64,000 nucleotides of DNA, taken from the NCBI RefSeq assembly GCF_900115505.1, contig NZ_FOWQ01000011.1, positions 1-64,000 of the forward strand, read 5' to 3'. Shown here piece after piece: positions 8,973 to 18,500 of this stretch; the first letter of the stretch is position 1; the number at the start of each line of letters is the position of its first letter. Source of the stretch: Geodermatophilus dictyosporus (GTDB taxonomy: Bacteria > Actinomycetota > Actinomycetes > Mycobacteriales > Geodermatophilaceae). Under the pieces are notes generated by a model that had not been told where the DNA came from, ran no database searches, and worked only from the letters and a program-made list of their open reading frames with translations. Position numbers and translations under genes: made by a program.

Positions 8973-9147
8973 GTCCTCTCTCCGTCGCCGTCCCGTTGCT
9001 CGGACGGTCCCGGGGTGCCCAGTCGGCCCGGCGCCCAACCGTGCGCCGTCCCCGGGGTGCGGACGGCGCCGACCGGACTCCCCGCCGGTGGGCCGCGGGC
9101 GTGCTGGTCCGCCGGGCCCCGCCGGCCGTGCGGCAGCATGGGGCCCC

Positions 9148-10908
9148 ATGACCCCGGACGGCGCCGCCCAGCCGCCGCACGAGCTGCTCGTGCAGGCCGT
9201 CGAGGGCATGGAGCGGCCCCTGTTCGTGCTCGACGACGACGGGCGGTTCCGCTACATCAACCCCGCCGGCGCGGCCGTGCTGGAGCGGACCGCCCCGGAC
9301 CTCGCCGGCCGGGTCGTGTGGGAGGAGTTCCCGGAGGCCGTCGGGGGACCGTTCGACCAGCTGTACCGCCGCGTCCGCGACACCGGGACGTCCGGGTCGA
9401 CCGAGGCCTGGTTCGCCCCGCTGGGGAGGTGGTTCCGCGCCGACGCCTTCCTCACCTCCGCAGGCCTGGTCGTCACCTACGACGACGTCACGCTCCGGCG
9501 CCGGGTCGAGGAGGAGCGCGCGGCCGCCGTCGCGGCCCGGGAGGAGGCCGCCGCGCACGCCGCCGAGGCCGCGGCCCGGGCGGAGTCGGCGGCCCGGCAC
9601 CTGGTGCTGCTCGGCGACATCAGCCAGGCGATGACCGCCACCACCGACGTCGACGAGGCCGTCGCCCGCCTGGCCGGGCTGGTCGTCCCCCTGCTGGCCG
9701 ACTGGTGCCTGGTCAGCGTGGTCGACCCCGACGGCACCCGGCGCGACGTCGGCCGGGCGCACCGCGACCCGGCCCTGGTCGAGGCGATGCACCACTACGC
9801 CGACCTGCGGGTGCGCACCAACCGGCCGAACGCGCCGGTGCCGACGGCGCTGGCCAGCGGCCGCCCGGTGGTCATCCCGCACCTCACCGACGCCGACGTG
9901 CTCGCCATGACCGCCGACGAGAGGAGCCGGGCCGCCCTGGCGCCGCTGCGGCCCTCCGCGGTGGCGACCTTCCCGCTGCTCGCCCGCGGTGAGCTCTTCG
10001 GCGCCTTCACGCTCGTCAACGGCCCCGGCCGCGGCCCGCACACCGACGACGAGCTGCGCACCGCCGAGATCGCCTCCCGCCGGGCGGCGCTGGCGCTGGA
10101 CAACGCCCGCCTGGCCGGCGCCGCCGCACAGGTGGCCGAGCGGATGCAGCACAGCCTGCTCTCGCCGCCGGTGCAGCCCGACCACCTCGAGCTCGCCGTC
10201 CGCTACCGGCCGGCCACCCGCGGGGTCTCCATCGGCGGCGACTGGTACGACGCGTTCCTGCAGCCCGACGGCGACACCGTGCTGGTCATCGGCGACGTGA
10301 TGGGTCACGACATCGAGGCCGCCGCGGCGATGGGCCAGGTGAAGACGCTGGTGCGGGGCATCGCCTTCGACCGGCTCGAGGAGCCCGCCGGGGTGCTGCG
10401 CCGGGTCGACCACGCCCTCGTCGGCCTCGCCGTGCCTGCGATGGCCACCGCGCTGGTCTGCCGGGTCGAGCAGGACGGGGCCGACCGGGCCGCCGGCCTG
10501 CGCCGGCTGCGCTGGTCCTCGGCCGGCCACCCCGACCCGGTGCTGGTGCTGCCCGACGGGACGGTGCGCGACCTCTCCGCGCCGGTGGGGCCCCCGCTGG
10601 GCACCGGTTGGCGCGGACCGCGCGCCGACGGGCAGGTCGCCGTCCCGGAGGGCGCCACGCTGCTGCTCTTCACCGACGGGCTCTTCGAGCGGCGCGGCGT
10701 CCCCCTCGACGAGGGACGGGCGCAGGTGCGCGGGCTGCTGACCGGGGCCGCGGACCGGCCGCTGCAGCAGCTGTGCGACGACCTGCTCGAGCAGATGCTC
10801 GGCGGGGGCGTCGAGGACGACGTCGCGGTGCTCGCCGTCCGGGCGCACCCGGTCCGCGGCGAGCGGCCGGGCGAGGCCGGTCCCGAGCTCCTGCCGCCGA
10901 CTCCCTAG
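9148..10908 (+). CDS. PAS-GAF-SpoIIE serine phosphatase
   Basis: 586 residues, soluble. The order is PAS (about 10-115, FVLDDDGRFRYINPAG), an Ala/Glu-rich coiled coil (about 115-150), GAF (about 150-320) and a PP2C-type SpoIIE phosphatase (about 350-575). The phosphatase metal sites include GGDWYDAF, VIGDVMGHD and LLFTDGLFERR with a terminal EDDVAVLAV. It should dephosphorylate a STAS anti-anti-sigma factor in response to a PAS or GAF signal. The ATG at 9148 fits the first PAS residues; the longer frame to 8575 overlaps the divergent gene and is rejected. Confidence 0.9.
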   Translation: MTPDGAAQPPHELLVQAVEGMERPLFVLDDDGRFRYINPAGAAVLERTAPDLAGRVVWEEFPEAVGGPFDQLYRRVRDTGTSGSTEAWFAPLGRWFRADAFLTSAGLVVTYDDVTLRRRVEEERAAAVAAREEAAAHAAEAAARAESAARHLVLLGDISQAMTATTDVDEAVARLAGLVVPLLADWCLVSVVDPDGTRRDVGRAHRDPALVEAMHHYADLRVRTNRPNAPVPTALASGRPVVIPHLTDADVLAMTADERSRAALAPLRPSAVATFPLLARGELFGAFTLVNGPGRGPHTDDELRTAEIASRRAALALDNARLAGAAAQVAERMQHSLLSPPVQPDHLELAVRYRPATRGVSIGGDWYDAFLQPDGDTVLVIGDVMGHDIEAAAAMGQVKTLVRGIAFDRLEEPAGVLRRVDHALVGLAVPAMATALVCRVEQDGADRAAGLRRLRWSSAGHPDPVLVLPDGTVRDLSAPVGPPLGTGWRGPRADGQVAVPEGATLLLFTDGLFERRGVPLDEGRAQVRGLLTGAADRPLQQLCDDLLEQMLGGGVEDDVAVLAVRAHPVRGERPGEAGPELLPPTP

Positions 10909-11828
10909 GTGCGGGCGGCGGCCGCGCGCACCGCCTCGGCGATCGCCGCGACGCCCTGGTCGGCCCACAGCACCGAGTAGTGGTTGGTGTCGGGCACCTC
11001 GCGCGCGGTGATCCCCGACCGCTCCAGGCCGAGGCCGGCCAGGCGGACCTCGTCGTAGAGCCCCGGGACCTGGTCGAGCAGGCCGCGGCGGGCCCACAGC
11101 AGCGTCGTGGGCACCGGCAGGTCCGTGGTGGCCTCGAGCACCCGCTCGTTGAGCAGCACGTCGCCGCCGTCGACCCGGACCGCCTCGAGCACGCACGCGC
11201 TGCGCAGCGGCGGCCCCCCGGGCGCGAGGTCGCGGGCCAGGTAGGCGGCCACGGAGGGGACGTCGACCCACGGCCCCACCGCGGGGTGCCGCGCCCAGAA
11301 CGCCCGGACCGCGGCCAGGTCGGGGAACGTCGTCGACAGCCGGTCCAGCGACGGGCCGAGGACGGCGGAGAGCATCGCATCGACGTCGGCGCCGGGCGGT
11401 TGGGGGTACGCCAGGCCGCCGTCGACGAGGACCAGCCCGTGGACGGCGTCGCGCGCCGGCCCGGCCGCGGCCATGGCGGCCACGAAGGCGCCCATGGAGT
11501 GGCCCACCAGCACGCTGGCGTCGGCGCCGGTGTCGGCGTCGGCACCGAAGCGGTCGAGCAGGGCGGCGACGTCGGCGGCGTGCCGCTCGAGGCCGTAGGG
11601 ACCGGGCAGGCCCGCCGAGCCGGCGCGCCCGCGCAGGTCGGGGGCGACCACCTCGAACTCGCCGGCCAGCGCGGCCGCGACGCGGGCCCAGGCCATCGCG
11701 TTCGCGGTGATGCCGTGGACGAGCACGGCGATGGGGGAGCCGGGGGCGTCGGCCGCCCAGTGCAGGGCCGACAGCTCGCCGCCGTCGACCGGGACGCTGA
11801 TCTGGACGGGGTCGCGCACCTCGGTCAC
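10905..11828 (-). CDS. Alpha/beta hydrolase
   Basis: 307 residues. The oxyanion loop VLVHGITANAMAW, the nucleophile elbow GHSMG and a late His in DTNHYSVL give a full alpha/beta-hydrolase triad; the acid is probably in the LLWARRG region or nearby. There is no signal peptide, so it is cytoplasmic. The substrate is unknown. Its stop overlaps the convergent phosphatase stop by four bases. The Orc1-like ATPase lies 47 bases upstream on the same strand, so the two may be co-transcribed. Confidence 0.85.
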   Translation of the reverse strand: MTEVRDPVQISVPVDGGELSALHWAADAPGSPIAVLVHGITANAMAWARVAAALAGEFEVVAPDLRGRAGSAGLPGPYGLERHAADVAALLDRFGADADTGADASVLVGHSMGAFVAAMAAAGPARDAVHGLVLVDGGLAYPQPPGADVDAMLSAVLGPSLDRLSTTFPDLAAVRAFWARHPAVGPWVDVPSVAAYLARDLAPGGPPLRSACVLEAVRVDGGDVLLNERVLEATTDLPVPTTLLWARRGLLDQVPGLYDEVRLAGLGLERSGITAREVPDTNHYSVLWADQGVAAIAEAVRAAAART

Positions 11829-11875
11829 GGACCCACCCTGCCCGCTGACGCGCCCGGCCGCTCGATCGCGGGTCC

Positions 11876-13063
11876 TCAGTCCGGGTGGCGGAGCAGGTAG
11901 CGGCCGAAGTGGGGGACGGTGAAGGCGATCTGGCCCCGCTCGGCGGAGTAGACGAGCCCCTTCTTGATCAGCGAGTCCCGGGCGGGCGACAGCGACGCCG
12001 GCTTGCGCCCCAGGGTGGCCGCGACCTCCGCCGTCGCCACGGGCGCACCGGCCGGGCCGCCCAGCTCGGCCATCGCGTGCATGTACTCGCGCTCGGCGGG
12101 GGTGGCCCGGTCGTAGCGGGAGCCGAAGAAGCCGACGGCCAGCTCGGCCTCGGCCACCGGGGCGGCCATCGCGACGTCGGCGGCGGTGATGGGGGAGGCG
12201 GCCGCGACGTCCCAGGTGACCTTGCCGTAGGCCTGCACGAAGTAGGGGTAGCCGTCGGCGGCGGCGTAGAGGGCGTCCAGCGCGGCGGGCTCGAACGCGA
12301 CGTCCTCCCGCTCGGCCGGCGCCAGCAGCGCCCGGTCGGCGGCGGGGCGGTCCAGCCGGTCGATGCGCAGGTAGCGGAACAGCCGCTCGGAGTAGCTCTT
12401 GGACGCCGACAGCACCGCCGGCAGGTGCGGCAGGCCCGCGCCGACGACGATCAGCGGCGCGCCCTGCTGGGACAGCTCGTGGCAGGCCGCGCAGATCGCC
12501 GAGACGTCGGCCGCCTGCACGTCCTGCATCTCGTCGACGAACAGCGCGATGCCCCTCCCGACGTCGGCGGCCAGCCCCGCGGCGTCGCTGAGCAGCTCGA
12601 CCAGGTCGATCTCCATGTCGCCGGAGTCGGCCCGCCCGGTGCTCGCGGCGACGTCGATGCCCGGTTGCCAGCGGTCGCGGACCTTCGCATCGGCCGACGT
12701 GAGCCGCTGCGCGAACGCCTTGAGCGTGCCGAGGACGGCGTCCATCGACTCCTGGTCGGGGTGGCGCAGCTCGCGCAGGGCCATGTGCAGCGCCGAGGCC
12801 ACCGGCCGGCGCAGCGACTGGTCCGGCCGCGCCTCGATCTTCCCGGTGCCCCAGCCGCGGCCGATCGCCGCCGAGCGCAGCTGGTTGAGCAGCACCGTCT
12901 TGCCGACGCCGCGCAGCCCCGTGAGCACCAGCGAGCGCTCGGGGCGGCCGCGGGCGATCCGCTCGAGGACGACGTCGAAGGCCGACAGCTCGTCGTCGCG
13001 GCCGGCCAGCTCGGGCGGGCGCTGGCCGGCGCCCGGGGCGTAGGGGTTCCGCACGGGGTCCAC
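11876..13063 (-). CDS. Orc1/Cdc6-like AAA ATPase
   Basis: 395 residues from GTG 13063. Walker A is GLRGVGKT, Walker B is IALFVDEMQD, and the C-terminal part (about 300-395) looks like a winged helix (VAATLGRKPASLSPARDSLIKKGLV). This matches the actinobacterial ATPases annotated as AAA or Orc1/Cdc6-like, whose biological role is mostly unknown. I prefer GTG 13063 because TACGGT (13071-13076) sits seven bases before it, giving a leaderless start; GTG 13072 is also possible. It is not accompanied by replication genes. Confidence 0.82.
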   Translation of the reverse strand: MDPVRNPYAPGAGQRPPELAGRDDELSAFDVVLERIARGRPERSLVLTGLRGVGKTVLLNQLRSAAIGRGWGTGKIEARPDQSLRRPVASALHMALRELRHPDQESMDAVLGTLKAFAQRLTSADAKVRDRWQPGIDVAASTGRADSGDMEIDLVELLSDAAGLAADVGRGIALFVDEMQDVQAADVSAICAACHELSQQGAPLIVVGAGLPHLPAVLSASKSYSERLFRYLRIDRLDRPAADRALLAPAEREDVAFEPAALDALYAAADGYPYFVQAYGKVTWDVAAASPITAADVAMAAPVAEAELAVGFFGSRYDRATPAEREYMHAMAELGGPAGAPVATAEVAATLGRKPASLSPARDSLIKKGLVYSAERGQIAFTVPHFGRYLLRHPD

Positions 13064-13070
13064 GTCGAGC

Positions 13071-13076
13071 ACCGTA
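13071..13076 (-). promoter_or_regulatory. -10 element TACGGT for a leaderless start
   Basis: TACGGT on the minus strand lies seven bases before GTG 13063, so transcription would begin at the start codon of the ATPase gene. Confidence 0.5.
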
Positions 13077-13117
13077 TGGCCACGTCTAGCCCGGGCGATA
13101 GAGATCGGTAGAGGTGG

Positions 13118-13708
13118 CTAGCGCGTGTCGCGCAGCGAGCCGAGGTGTGCGGCGAGCACCTCCCGGGCCCGGTCGGCGGGCAGGGCGGCGGGACGGGTCG
13201 CGGCGTGCAGGGCCAGCCCGTCGAGGACGGCGTACAGCCGCTCGGCCTCCAGGGCGGGGTCGAGGCCGGGGCGCAGGGCGCCGGGCTCGCGCAGCACCAG
13301 GGCGCACAGCGCCAGCAGGTCCTCCGCGGACCCGTCCCGCAGCGCGGCGAGCCGGGGGTCGACCAGGGCGCGGGCGGTCAGCGCCAGCCACACCTCGGTC
13401 TCGGCCCGGCGCTCGTCGTCGAGCGGGAGCACCTCCTCCAGCGCCCGCAGCCCCCGGGTGGTGTCCGGGCCCGCGGCGGACACCACCGCGAGCACCCGTG
13501 CCCGGGCCCGCTCCTGCACCAGGGTCATCGCGAACACCAGCAGGTCGTCCTGGGTGGCGAACCAGTGCCGCAGCGAGCCCATCGACGTGCCGGCCTCCCG
13601 GGCGACGGCGCGCACCGACGCGCCGGGGACGCCGTCGCGCCGGACCACCCGCCACACCGCCTCGGCGATCTCGCGGCGGCGCGCCTCCGCGTCCACGGTC
13701 CTGGGCAC
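13118..13708 (-). CDS. TetR-family repressor
   Basis: 196 residues. The N-terminal helix-turn-helix is VRAVAREAGTSMGSLRHWFATQDDL (about residues 34-58), followed by a helical ligand domain. GTG 13708 is preferred because a TAGAAA element sits five bases upstream; GTG 13723 is in frame but lies inside the operator. The gene is divergent from a GAP-family membrane protein and two matching inverted repeats lie between them, so it probably represses both itself and that gene. The TetR_C_6-like ending gives no ligand clue. Confidence 0.9.
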   Translation of the reverse strand: MPRTVDAEARRREIAEAVWRVVRRDGVPGASVRAVAREAGTSMGSLRHWFATQDDLLVFAMTLVQERARARVLAVVSAAGPDTTRGLRALEEVLPLDDERRAETEVWLALTARALVDPRLAALRDGSAEDLLALCALVLREPGALRPGLDPALEAERLYAVLDGLALHAATRPAALPADRAREVLAAHLGSLRDTR

Positions 13709-13716
13709 GGCCGTTT

Positions 13717-13761
13717 CTAGCACGGGTGTGCTAGCTTCGCCTCAGCAGCACAGCTGTGCTG
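13717..13761. promoter_or_regulatory. Double TetR operator between tetR and the GAP gene
   Basis: Two inverted repeats share the half-site pattern AGCAC-N4-GTGCT: CTAGCACGGGTGTGCTAG at 13717-13734 and CAGCACAGCTGTGCTG at 13746-13761. Their centres are 28 bases apart. The first overlaps a -10 candidate for each direction (TAGCTT 13732-13737 on plus, TAGAAA 13714-13719 on minus). Confidence 0.7.
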
Positions 13762-13780
13762 CCAAGACCCGGGAGGACCC

Positions 13781-14518
13781 GTGGACCTCGCGCTCCTGCT
13801 GCCCCTGGCCGGACTGGCCCTGGTCGACAGCACCAGCATCGGCACGCTGGGGCTGCCGCTGTGGCTCATGCTCGCCCCGGGCCGCGTCCGGGCCGGCCGG
13901 GTGGTGCTGTTCCTCGGCACCGTGGCGGGCGCCTACCTGCTGCTGGGGACCGTGCTCGCGCTCGGCGCCGCCGGACTGCTCGACCCGCTGCGCAGCGCCC
14001 TCGCGAGCACCCCCGGCCGGGTGGCGCTCCTCGTCGTCGGCGTCGTCCTCGTGGTCCTGGGGCTGACCGTCGAGCCGTGGACGAGGGCGGGCAAGGAGCG
14101 CCGCCGTGCCGCGCGGGCCGCCCGGGGTCCCGGCCGGCTGGCCCGGTGGCGTGAGCGCGCCGGCGGGGACGGGCCGCCCGGGGCGGTGGTGGCGCTCGCG
14201 GCGACCGCCGTGGGCGTGGAGGCGGCGACGATGGTCCCGTACCTGGCCGCCATCGCCCTGCTCGCCACGGCCGGCACCGGGACGGGGGCCACCGCCGCCG
14301 TCCTGGCCGGCTACTGCCTGCTGATGGTCCTGCCCGCCCTCGTGCTGCTGGTCCTCCGCACGACCCTGCACGACCGGCTGACGCCGCTCCTGGCCCGGTT
14401 CGAGGCGCTCCTGTCCCGCAACGCCGGGGAGGCCACGGCGTGGGTGCTGTTCCTGCTCGGCCTCTACCTGGTCGCCGAGGCGCTGCCGCCGGTCGTCGCG
14501 GCCCTGCCGCCGGGCTGA
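13781..14518 (+). CDS. GAP-family membrane protein (Sap-like, sulfolipid-addressing type)
   Basis: 245 residues with about six hydrophobic segments and the opening LLLPLAGLALVDSTSIGTLGLPLWLML, the hallmark of the GAP/Sap family found in actinobacteria and linked to lipid export or surface lipid addressing. A charged cytoplasmic loop (about 100-135, KERRRAARAARG) splits the two halves. GTG 13781 has GGGAGGACCC upstream. Probably controlled by the divergent TetR regulator through the two operators. Confidence 0.85.
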   Translation: MDLALLLPLAGLALVDSTSIGTLGLPLWLMLAPGRVRAGRVVLFLGTVAGAYLLLGTVLALGAAGLLDPLRSALASTPGRVALLVVGVVLVVLGLTVEPWTRAGKERRRAARAARGPGRLARWRERAGGDGPPGAVVALAATAVGVEAATMVPYLAAIALLATAGTGTGATAAVLAGYCLLMVLPALVLLVLRTTLHDRLTPLLARFEALLSRNAGEATAWVLFLLGLYLVAEALPPVVAALPPG

Positions 14519-14557
14519 CGCGCGGGGGCGTGGTGCCGGCGGCCCGAGGAGGCCAGG

Positions 14558-14938
14558 GTGGCGGGCGTGGCGGACACGACCGAGGAGGAGCTGCTCGCCC
14601 TGGAGCGGGCCGGCTGGGACGCGCTGTGCCGGGCGACCGGCGCGGACTTCTACGGCGGGGTCATGACCGGCGACGGGCTGATGGTGCTGGCCGACGGCTC
14701 GGTGCTGGACCGCGCCGCCGTCGTGGCCGCCCTCGGCTCGTCCCCGCCGTGGCACCGCTACGAGCTCGCCGACGTCCGCGTCGTGGGCGCCGGGGACGGC
14801 GCCGCGGCCCTGGTCTACACCGGCCGGGCCTGGCGGGACGAGGACGGCGAGCCGTTCACCGGGGCGATGACCAGCCTCTACGTCCGCGACGGCGCCCGCT
14901 GGCGGCTGGCCCTCTACACCCAGACACCGGTCCCGTGA
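14558..14938 (+). CDS. NTF2-like protein (DUF4440/SnoaL-type)
   Basis: 126 residues with the pattern of the DUF4440/SnoaL-like cone fold: ELLALERAGWDALCRATGADFYGGVMTGDGLMV at the start, a strand VYTGRAWRDEDG in the middle and SLYVRDGARWRLALYTQTPVP at the end. Such proteins are often small hydrolase or binding domains of unknown substrate. GTG 14558 follows GAGGAGGCCAGG. It could share a transcript with the GAP gene 39 bases upstream. Confidence 0.75.
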   Translation: MAGVADTTEEELLALERAGWDALCRATGADFYGGVMTGDGLMVLADGSVLDRAAVVAALGSSPPWHRYELADVRVVGAGDGAAALVYTGRAWRDEDGEPFTGAMTSLYVRDGARWRLALYTQTPVP

Positions 14939-14954
14939 GGACCCTCTGCGGCCG

Positions 14955-14972
14955 TCTCGCGCCGACGCGAGA
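14955..14972 (+). terminator. Hairpin after the NTF2-like gene
   Basis: TCTCGCG/CGCGAGA with loop CCGA, 17 bases after the stop, followed by a second weaker CCCTGG/CCAGGG pairing. It separates this gene from the holin-like gene. Confidence 0.5.
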
Positions 14973-15018
14973 GAGCCCTGGACGGGCGCAGACACAGGGA
15001 GCTCCCAGGGACCGGCAC

Positions 15019-15024
15019 TAGCGT
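15019..15024 (+). promoter_or_regulatory. -10 element TAGCGT, leaderless start
   Basis: TAGCGT is six bases before GTG 15031. The same context, GCACTAGCGTGG, recurs before the glutamate dehydrogenase gene. Confidence 0.5.
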
Positions 15025-15030
15025 GGCCTC

Positions 15031-15399
15031 GTGATCAGGTTCGCGCTCAAGGTCGTCGTCATGGCCGTGGCGTTCTACTTCCTCGCCCAGTACCTGCCGG
15101 GGATCGACGTCATCGGCAACGAGGACGCGGCCCTCGGCGTCACCGGCACCTTCCTCTGGGTCGCGCTGCTGTTCGCGGTGATCAACGCGGTGGTGGGGCC
15201 GATCCTGCGGTTCCTCTCCTTCCCCGCGGTCCTGCTGACCCTCGGGCTGTTCCTCCTGGTGGTCAACGCCGCGCTGCTCGGCCTGACGGCGGCGCTGTCC
15301 GACCGGCTCGACGTCGACGGCTTCGGCACCGCGGTGGTCGGGGGGCTGGTGCTCGCGGTGGTCGGCTGGCTCGCCGACACCGTGCTCGAGCGCGGCTAG
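15031..15399 (+). CDS. Phage holin family protein (four membrane segments)
   Basis: 122 residues with four hydrophobic segments (about 5-25, 42-65, 68-90 and 100-118), matching the Phage_holin_4_2/DUF360 family that is common on bacterial chromosomes and not evidence of a prophage. The starting VIRFALKVVVMAVAFYFLA and the loop AVINAVVGPILRFLSFP are typical. Its function is unknown. GTG 15031 has a TAGCGT element six bases upstream and no ribosome site, so it is probably leaderless. Confidence 0.85.
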   Translation: MIRFALKVVVMAVAFYFLAQYLPGIDVIGNEDAALGVTGTFLWVALLFAVINAVVGPILRFLSFPAVLLTLGLFLLVVNAALLGLTAALSDRLDVDGFGTAVVGGLVLAVVGWLADTVLERG

Positions 15400-15403
15400 A
15401 CGA

Positions 15404-15453
15404 AGGACCTCCCTGCCCCCCGCCTGCTCGCGGCGGGCCCCTGCAGGGAGGCC
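15404..15453. repeat. Palindromic dispersed repeat, copy B
   Basis: AGGACCTCCCTGCCCCC and GGGCCCCTGCAGGGAGGCC are shared with copy A at 250-306; only the loop differs. It begins five bases after the stop of the holin-like gene and probably also terminates it. Confidence 0.6.
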
Positions 15454-15535
15454 ATCCGCCACACGGGCGCGGGCGCGCAGTCCCTCGCGGCGCGCCGGGC
15501 GGACCGCTCGCGGTGACGGGCACCACGAACCGCAC

Positions 15536-15541
15536 TAGCGT
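15536..15541 (+). promoter_or_regulatory. -10 element TAGCGT before glutamate dehydrogenase
   Basis: TAGCGT sits eight bases before GTG 15550 with no ribosome site between, predicting a leaderless or near-leaderless mRNA. Confidence 0.5.
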
Positions 15542-15549
15542 GGACTGTC

Positions 15550-18500
15550 GTGGTCAGCACGTCCGAGGCCGGTCCGGTACCCGCACCCCAGGAGAACGGC
15601 GCCTCCGACCTGCCGCCGGAGCTGGCCGCCCTCGAGGCGGCCAACGAGGAGAAGCGCGCCCTGCTCGCCGAGGCGGCCCGGGCCGCGGCCGGTGACCCGG
15701 CCGGTGACCTGCCCGCGGGCTGCGGGGCGGGCGACCTGCCCGCGCTGCTGCAGCGCTACTACTGGAGCGAGCCGGCCGCCGAGGTCCTGGGCCACGAGCC
15801 CGCCGACCTCGCGAGCCTGGCGCTGCGCCACCTGCGGGTGGCCGGCGTCCGGCCGCAGGGGTCGGCCACCGTCGCCGTCGAGCGGGTGGCCGACGGCCGC
15901 GGGCTGCTGCTGGTGGTCACCGACGACATGCCCTTCCTCGTCGACTCGGTCACCGCGGAGGTGGTCCGCCAGGGCGTGGGCCTGCAGCACGTCGTGCACC
16001 CCGTGGTCGTCGTCCGCCGCGACGTCACCGGCGCGCTGCGCGCGTTCTGCGACAGCGGGCTCACCGAGGTGGGGACGTGCGGGCCCGACGCGCTGCCCGA
16101 GTCGTGGATCGCCGCGGTCCTCGACGGCCCGCTGGACGACGAGGCCGCCACCGACCTGGTCGCCGGGCTGCGGACCGTGCTCGCCGACGTCCGCGCCGTC
16201 GACGAGGACGCCCCGCGCACCGCCGCCCGCGCGCTGGAGCTGGCCGCCCGGCTCGAGGAGCGGGGCAGCGCCCCCGGACCGGCCCCCGTCGCCGACCCGG
16301 CCGACGACCCCGCCGAGGCCGCCGCGCTGCTGCGCTGGCTCGCCGACGGCAACTTCGTCTTCCTCGGCGCCCGCGACGTCGAGGTGGGGACGGCGGTCCG
16401 CGCGGTCCCCGGCAGCGGCCTGGGCGTGCTGCGCAGCGACGCCTCGCCGGCGCTGCCCGAGGCCTCCGGCGCGCTCGGCCCGGCGCTGCTCACGGTCACC
16501 AAGGCCGACACCCGCTCCACGGTGCACCGCCGCGCCTGGCTGGACCTGGTCGCGGTCACCCTGCCCGCCGTCGGCGACCGCCCGGCCCGTCAGCACCGCC
16601 TCGTCGGGCTGTTCCCCACCGCGGCGGCCGCGGCCGGGGTCCGGGACGTGCCCCTGGTCCGCCGCCGCGTCGCCGAGGTCGTCGCCCGCTCCGGCGTGCC
16701 GGCCGACAGCCACACCGGCAAGACGCTGGTCGACGTCCTGGAGACCCTCCCGCGCGACGAGCTGTTCCAGGCCTCCTCGGGCGAGCTGCTGCCGGTCGCG
16801 CTGTCGGTGCTCTACCTGCAGGAGCGCCGGCTCACCCGGCTGTTCCTGCGCCGCGACCCGTGGGGCCGGTTCTGGTCGGCGCTGGTCTACCTGCCCCGCG
16901 ACCGGTACACGACCGAGGTCCGGCTGGCGATGCAGCAGCTGCTGCTGTCCCGGCTGGGCGGGCGCGACATCGAGTTCACCGCGCGCTCCACCGAGTCGGT
17001 GCTGGCCCGGCTGCACTTCGTCGTCCGGGTGCCGGTGGGCCGCGACGGCGTCCCCACCCCAGGTGGGGTCGACGTCGAGGCGCTGCAGCAGGAGCTCTCC
17101 GCCGTCGCCCGCAGCTGGACCGACGACCTCTCCGACGCCCTCGCCGAGCGGTACGGCAGCGAGGCCGAGCAGGTGCTCGCGCGCGTCGCCGACGCCTTCC
17201 CGTCCGCCTACCAGGAGGACTTCCCGGCGGCGACGGCCGTCGAGGACCTCGCCCGCCTCGACGCGCTGCCGCCCGGCGAGCTGGGCCTGCGGCTGCACCG
17301 CCCCCGCGGCGCCGGTGCCGACGAGCCGCGGCTGACCGTCTACCGGGTGGGGGAGCGGCTGCTGCTCTCCGACGTGCTGCCGGTGCTGCAGCACATGGGC
17401 GTCGACGTCGTCGACGAGCGGCCCTACGAGATCGACCGGATCGGCGCCCCGCCGGCGTGGATCTACGACTTCGGGCTCACCGCGCCCGGCGGGGAGCTGC
17501 CCTTCCCCGGCTCGCTGCCCGAGCGGTTCACCGAGGCGGTCGCCGCGGTCTGGCGCGGCGAGGCCGAGGACGACGGCCTGGGCGCGCTCGTGCTGCTCGC
17601 CGGGCTCAACTGGCGGCAGGTGACCGTGGTGCGCGCCTACGTGCAGTGGCTGCGCCAGGCCGGGCTGCCCTTCGGCCAGCGCTACGTCGAGGGCGTGCTG
17701 GCCGCCCACCCCGACGTCGTCGCCCGCCTGGTGGCGCTGTTCGAGACCCGGTTCTCGCCGGGCCGCGAGGCCGGCCGTGCCACCCGCCAGCAGGCACTGG
17801 CCGACTCGCTGCGGGAGGCCATCGGGCGGGTGGACTCCCTCGACGCCGACCGGGTGCTCACCAGCCTGCTGGCCGCGGTCACCGCCACCCAGCGCACCAC
17901 CTACTTCGCCCCCGCGACCACCCGGCCCGCGCCCCTCGCGATCAAGCTCGACCCGCACGCCGTCCCCGACCTGCCCGAGCCGCGCCCGGCCCGCGAGGTG
18001 TTCGTCAGCTCGCCGCGGGTGATGGGCGTGCACCTGCGCTTCGGCGCCGTCGCCCGCGGCGGGCTGCGCTGGTCCGACCGGCGGGAGGACCTGCGCACCG
18101 AGGTGCTGGGCCTGGTCAAGGCGCAGATGGTGAAGAACACCGTCATCGTGCCGACCGGGGCCAAGGGCGGCTTCGTCGTCCGCCGGCCGCTCCCCGAGGG
18201 CGCCTCCCGCGAGGAGGTGCTCGCCGAGGGGCAGGCCTGCTACAAGGTCTTCATCGGCGCGCTCCTGGCGCTCACCGACGACCTGGTCGGCGGCAAGGTG
18301 GTGCCGCCGGAGCGGGTGGTGCGCCACGACGGCGACGACGCCTACCTCGTCGTCGCCGCCGACAAGGGCACCGCGACCTTCTCCGACCTGGCCAACTCCG
18401 TCGCGCTCGAGCGCGGGTTCTGGCTGGGCGACGCCTTCGCCTCCGGCGGGTCGGTCGGCTACGACCACAAGGCCATGGGGATCACCGCCCGCGGCGCGTG

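Noticed and set aside
15031-15399. Prophage, because of the holin-family name
   Set aside because: The family is common in ordinary bacterial chromosomes and no phage genes are nearby.
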